NCBI GenBank assembly: GCA_030064795.1 | Contig: JASJEI010000032.1 | Coordinates: forward strand, 1 to 15,194 | Length of the DNA: 15,194 nucleotides | Direction: 5' to 3' | Source of the DNA: Pleurocapsa sp. MO_226.B13 | GTDB lineage: Bacteria; Cyanobacteriota; Cyanobacteriia; Cyanobacteriales; Xenococcaceae | Shown here: positions 13,247 to 15,194 of the stretch, in pieces | How the letters are laid out: each line of letters starts with the position of its first letter | Position numbering within the stretch: position 1 is the first letter of the stretch | Notes under the pieces: model-generated | The model's input: only the letters and a program-made list of their open reading frames with translations | Told to the model about the DNA's origin: nothing | The model's database searches: none | Program-made: the position numbers and the translations under genes

Positions 13247-13788
13247 GATGTATTAGAGGATGTAACCTTTAATTTATCGTCGATCAAAAAAATATAGTTG
13301 CCGAAATGGGATGCTCCCGTAATGTTTCCAATAGGATTGCGTAAATCGTGAACGATCATGGTAGAAAGATCGTCTCGCATTTGGAGAGTTTCTTTGAGGA
13401 TGTTATACTGCTGTTTAATTCGTAACATCGATTTGACTCTAGCTCGTAATTCCAAACCACTAATGGGTTTACTAATAAAATCATCAGCACCAGCTTCTAA
13501 ACAATTCGCCAGATCTTCTTTAGAATTGAGAGCAGTAGCCATAACAATAGGGATATGGCAAATATGAGGATTGGATTTAATACGCCGACATACTTCGATG
13601 CCATTAAGATCGGGCATCATGACATCTAATAAGATTAAGTCGGGCTGAGTTTTAGTTAAAAAATTCAAGGCTTCTCGTCCATTATTAGCGTGTTCCAAAA
13701 TATATTTTTCTTTAAATAAAAATGCTTCAATTACATCAAAATTATGAATTTCATCATCAACGACTAAAATTATTTTTGGTTTTTCCAT
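13114..13788 (-). CDS. N-terminal half of the split hybrid: REC domain plus His box
   Basis: ATG at 13786-13788 starts a 224-residue frame. Residues 1-125 are a complete receiver domain: acidic pair DD (11-12), phospho-acceptor Asp55 in LILLDVMMPD, Thr85 in MATALNS and Lys107 in FISKPISG. A coiled linker follows, then the His box LSTMIVHDLRNPIGNIT with His147. After residue 157 the frame enters the MITE (13220-13318) and continues as foreign sequence (GASHFGNYIFLIDDKLKVTS) until a stop at 13114, so only 13318-13788 is native. The truncated product could still be phosphorylated on the receiver, but it has no ATPase domain. It sits 28 bases downstream of the decayed membrane kinase on the same strand, probably in one operon with it and with the lipoprotein gene. 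No Shine-Dalgarno is evident. Confidence 0.82.
   Translation of the reverse strand: MEKPKIILVVDDEIHNFDVIEAFLFKEKYILEHANNGREALNFLTKTQPDLILLDVMMPDLNGIEVCRRIKSNPHICHIPIVMATALNSKEDLANCLEAGADDFISKPISGLELRARVKSMLRIKQQYNILKETLQMRDDLSTMIVHDLRNPIGNITGASHFGNYIFLIDDKLKVTSSNTSCFFQNGMLPTLLLLANFFCGANLISNKERKSSKFLILDRDYLL
13220..13318. mobile_element. 99-bp MITE with inverted ends and 8-bp target duplication
   Basis: GGGAGCATCCCATTT (13220-13234) is perfectly mirrored by AAATGGGATGCTCCC (13304-13318); the match extends to 18 bp with one mismatch. The flanks carry the direct repeat GTAATGTT at 13212-13219 and 13319-13326, the signature of a transposition event. There is no transposase frame inside, so it moved in trans. 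I cannot name the parent IS family: an 8-bp duplication is compatible with several. Each end is itself nearly palindromic (GGGA-GCA-TCCC). Confidence 0.92.
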
Positions 13789-13816
13789 AAAATTAAAATA
13801 TTTAAGAGTAAGACAA

Positions 13817-14203
13817 TTAATTAACTAGCAACTTGCTATTTTGTTTCTTAGCAAGTTGTTGTTCGATACTGTTGACCAGTTTTTTGAGATTGACGGGTTT
13901 AGTCAGATATTCATTTACCCCCGCAGCAAAACATTTTTCGCGATCGCCTGGCATGGTTAAAGCAGTAAGAGCAATAATGGGAATTTTAGCCAGGCTAGAA
14001 TCTTGTTTAATGCGACGGGTTGCTTCTAAACCGTCCATATCTGGCATTTGTATGTCCATTAAAATCAGATCTGGGTGTTTATCTTTTGCTAAATTAACTG
14101 CTTCAAAACCATTGTGGGCAAAAATTAATTGATATCCTTTAGATATTAAATAATCTGACATCATTAAAATATTTGCTTCGTTATCTTCTGCTAAAAGAAT
14201 TAA
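13817..14203 (-). pseudogene. C-terminal receiver domain of the decayed membrane hybrid kinase
   Basis: The frame gives a full receiver domain: ALILLAEDNEANILMMSDYL, PDLILMDIQMPDMDGLEATR (phospho-acceptor Asp in LMDIQMPD), IIALTALTMPGDREKC and the conserved Lys in YLTKPVNLKKL. The in-frame ATG at 14162-14164 would give a 115-residue protein but would lose the first strand and acidic pair (ED at 14183-14188), so it is unlikely to be a natural start. The frame is open up to about 14290 with a linker (DPEPNSELDITNETTT), then overlaps the kinase frame near the HIP1 site at 14277-14284. I read it as the REC domain of a HAMP-HisKA-HATPase-REC hybrid whose ATPase domain has been deleted. Translated alone it would be a damaged response regulator. 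Confidence 0.75.
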
Positions 14204-14250
14204 GGCTGAAGAATAATTAGTTACTAAAGTAGTGGTTTCATTAGTAATAT

Positions 14251-14661
14251 CTAATTCTGAATTGGGTTCAGGGTCAGCGATCGCTTTTGTCTTTCAGTTA
14301 AACTACCATATACTTCCTCCAATAAAGCCTCGGATAAACCTAAAACTGCATTTAAAGGAGTTCGTAATTCATGGCTCATACTTGCTAAAAATTCATCTTT
14401 TAGCTTGGTAGCGCGGGCTAACTTGGCATTAGTAATTGCTAAGTCTTCGTTATTTTTATGTAAACCTTCAATGGTTTCTTGTAGTTGAACTGCCATTTTG
14501 TTAAAAGAAGCTTCTAACAGGCCAATTTCATTATCGCGATCGACAATATTGACTCTTTTATTTAATTCTCCGTCAGCAATTTCTTGCGATAACTTTGCTA
14601 ACTTTTTCAAAGGATTTCCCACCTGTTTTTTAAAGATTATCAAAGTGATTCCCGCTAACAA
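14251..14661 (-). pseudogene. Core of the decayed membrane hybrid kinase: TM, HAMP, His box
   Basis: The frame (136 residues from TTG at 14659-14661) encodes the end of a membrane helix (LAGITLIIF), a HAMP domain (KKQVGNPLKKLAKLSQEIAD, RDNEIGLLEASFNKMAVQLQ), a coiled coil and the His box FLASMSHELRTPLNAVLGLS with the phospho-acceptor His at residue 97. It ends GSLTERQKRSLT and then a foreign tail (LNPIQN, stop at 14251). The rest of HisKA and the whole HATPase domain are absent, and the downstream sequence resumes in another frame as the REC domain. Upstream the same frame is open through FYRAATLNLVNAILASIL to a nonsense codon at 14752-14754 (LLG-stop-VWLGY, where family logic suggests LLGKVWLGY). 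With the deletion, the nonsense codon and a further frameshift it is a clear pseudogene. Confidence 0.85.
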
Positions 14662-14754
14662 AATGCTCGCCAGAATAGCATTGACTAAATTCAGAGTTGC
14701 TGCCCGATAAAATTCCTTTTGAATATTTTTATAGGTATACCCAAGCCAAACTTA

Positions 14755-14985
14755 CCCTAACAATCTATCTTGATAAATAATATTTTTTTTTATTAGATTT
14801 ACTGCGGAGTCTTTGTTTTTTGTTTAATAATGTCAAGGGTATTATTACTTAAATCCTCTTGAGGGATTGTTTTAGCTATTAGTGGATGTTCTCGATTAAG
14901 AAAGCGAGTTAAAGGTTGTCCTTGGGAATCCAGAATTATACTATAAACAATATCAGTATCTTCACTAGTCTGTTTCATCCTTTGG
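14755..14985 (-). pseudogene. Extracytoplasmic sensor part of the decayed membrane kinase
   Basis: MKQTSEDTDIVYSIILDSQG, PLTRFLNREHPLIAKTIPQE and LDIIKQK read as a PDC/CACHE-like periplasmic sensor segment. The frame then breaks at a run of six A on the coding strand (T at 14816-14821 on the plus strand). In the next frame the sensor continues as NKDSAVNLIKKNIIYQDRLL to the nonsense codon at 14752, after which the fold carries on into the membrane helix. The 5' end of the gene is missing: at about 14975-14985 the sequence switches to a plus-strand receiver-domain fragment. The TTG-started N-terminus in this frame (MYWLSNIVVCSC) is antisense to that fragment and is not native. Confidence 0.7.
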
Positions 14986-15068
14986 ATGCAGGAGCAAACG
15001 ACTATATTACTAAGCCAATACAATGGGCGGTATTGTCAGAAAAAGTCGAATATTTATTAAACCAGTAG
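14976..15068 (+). pseudogene. C-terminal remnant of a response-regulator receiver domain
   Basis: The plus-strand frame ending at TAG 15066-15068 reads LDAGANDYITKPIQWAVLSE then KVEYLLNQ. This is the last quarter of a receiver domain: the AGANDYITKP block contains the conserved Lys of the phosphorylation site, followed by the final helix. The rest of the domain is absent because the adjacent bases belong to a kinase gene on the opposite strand. It marks a rearrangement end-point and is not functional. Confidence 0.7.
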
Positions 15069-15194
15069 GGCTACAAAAAAGTTAGTCAAAGTTGGTCAGC
15101 CTTATTCAAATGGATAAGTTTTAGCCAGAGGTTATTGCCCGCCGACCGCCCCAATTGTGAGGGGTAAGCGTGTCAAAGTCCCCAAATTCGTAGG
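15069..15194. other. Unassigned right end
   Basis: No credible gene. The last 65 bases are richer in G and C than the surroundings and contain CCCC and GGGG blocks able to pair across AATTGTGA (about 15150-15165). The base composition and the position beside a rearrangement suggest the edge of an insertion sequence, but no terminal repeat or transposase is visible. Confidence 0.3.

Noticed and set aside
13833..14132. 99-residue plus-strand frame opposite the receiver domain
   Set aside because: Antisense to a recognisable REC domain with the conserved Asp and Lys.
1..15194. CRISPR array, tRNA, rRNA or toxin-antitoxin pair
   Set aside because: No regularly spaced direct repeats, no cloverleaf or rRNA-like sequence, and no small gene pair with recognisable toxin or antitoxin motifs was seen on either strand.
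15090..15194. Insertion-sequence end at the right edge
   Set aside because: Composition is suggestive, but no terminal repeat, target duplication or transposase can be shown in the bases available.

Overview
The window is from an AT-rich cyanobacterial chromosome. The main evidence is the HIP1 octamer GCGATCGC, which occurs at least 15 times in genes and spacers. The gene content also fits: MOSC protein, TPR protein, hybrid kinases, DUF4114 repeat proteins and exopolysaccharide (EPS) glycosyltransferases. The genus cannot be read from the sequence; the many broken genes and small repeats suggest a repeat-rich genome.

Layout. (1) Positions 1-2281 are mostly degraded DNA: short reading frames on the minus strand at the left edge, one intact MOSC-domain gene (1086-1628), a decayed histidine-kinase fragment (1769-2190), and four copies of a 25-bp imperfect-dyad repeat that bracket these genes. 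(2) Positions 2282-3920, minus strand, hold a secreted trypsin-like protease, a candidate miniature transposon (MITE), and a TPR gene split by an extra GATC. (3) Positions 3921-11542, plus strand, form an EPS and cell-surface locus: pssD, pssE, two large DUF4114-repeat proteins (the first frameshifted) and a polyprenyl-phosphate sugar-phosphate transferase. (4) Positions 11583-15194 hold a minus-strand signalling operon: a membrane hybrid kinase (badly decayed), a response-regulator/kinase hybrid (split by a 99-bp MITE) and an intact PhnD-type lipoprotein. At its right end the operon abuts, across a rearrangement, a plus-strand fragment of another response regulator.

How the genes may work together. 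A promoter-like element of about 51 bp with fixed internal spacing lies upstream of pssD, of the second DUF4114 gene and of the sugar transferase. Hairpin/T-run terminators follow pssE (weak), the first DUF4114 gene and the second DUF4114 gene. This suggests several separate transcripts, three of them started by the same signal, linking synthesis of a polysaccharide to DUF4114 surface proteins with acidic, possibly calcium-binding loops. That link is the best candidate for an undescribed system here. The signalling operon resembles a periplasmic-binding-protein/kinase sensor, but both kinase genes are now broken while the binding protein remains open.

Homopolymer and short-repeat frameshifts (first DUF4114 gene, TPR gene, membrane kinase) could be sequencing errors. 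The MITE insertion, the missing kinase domain and the strand-switch junction are harder to explain that way.
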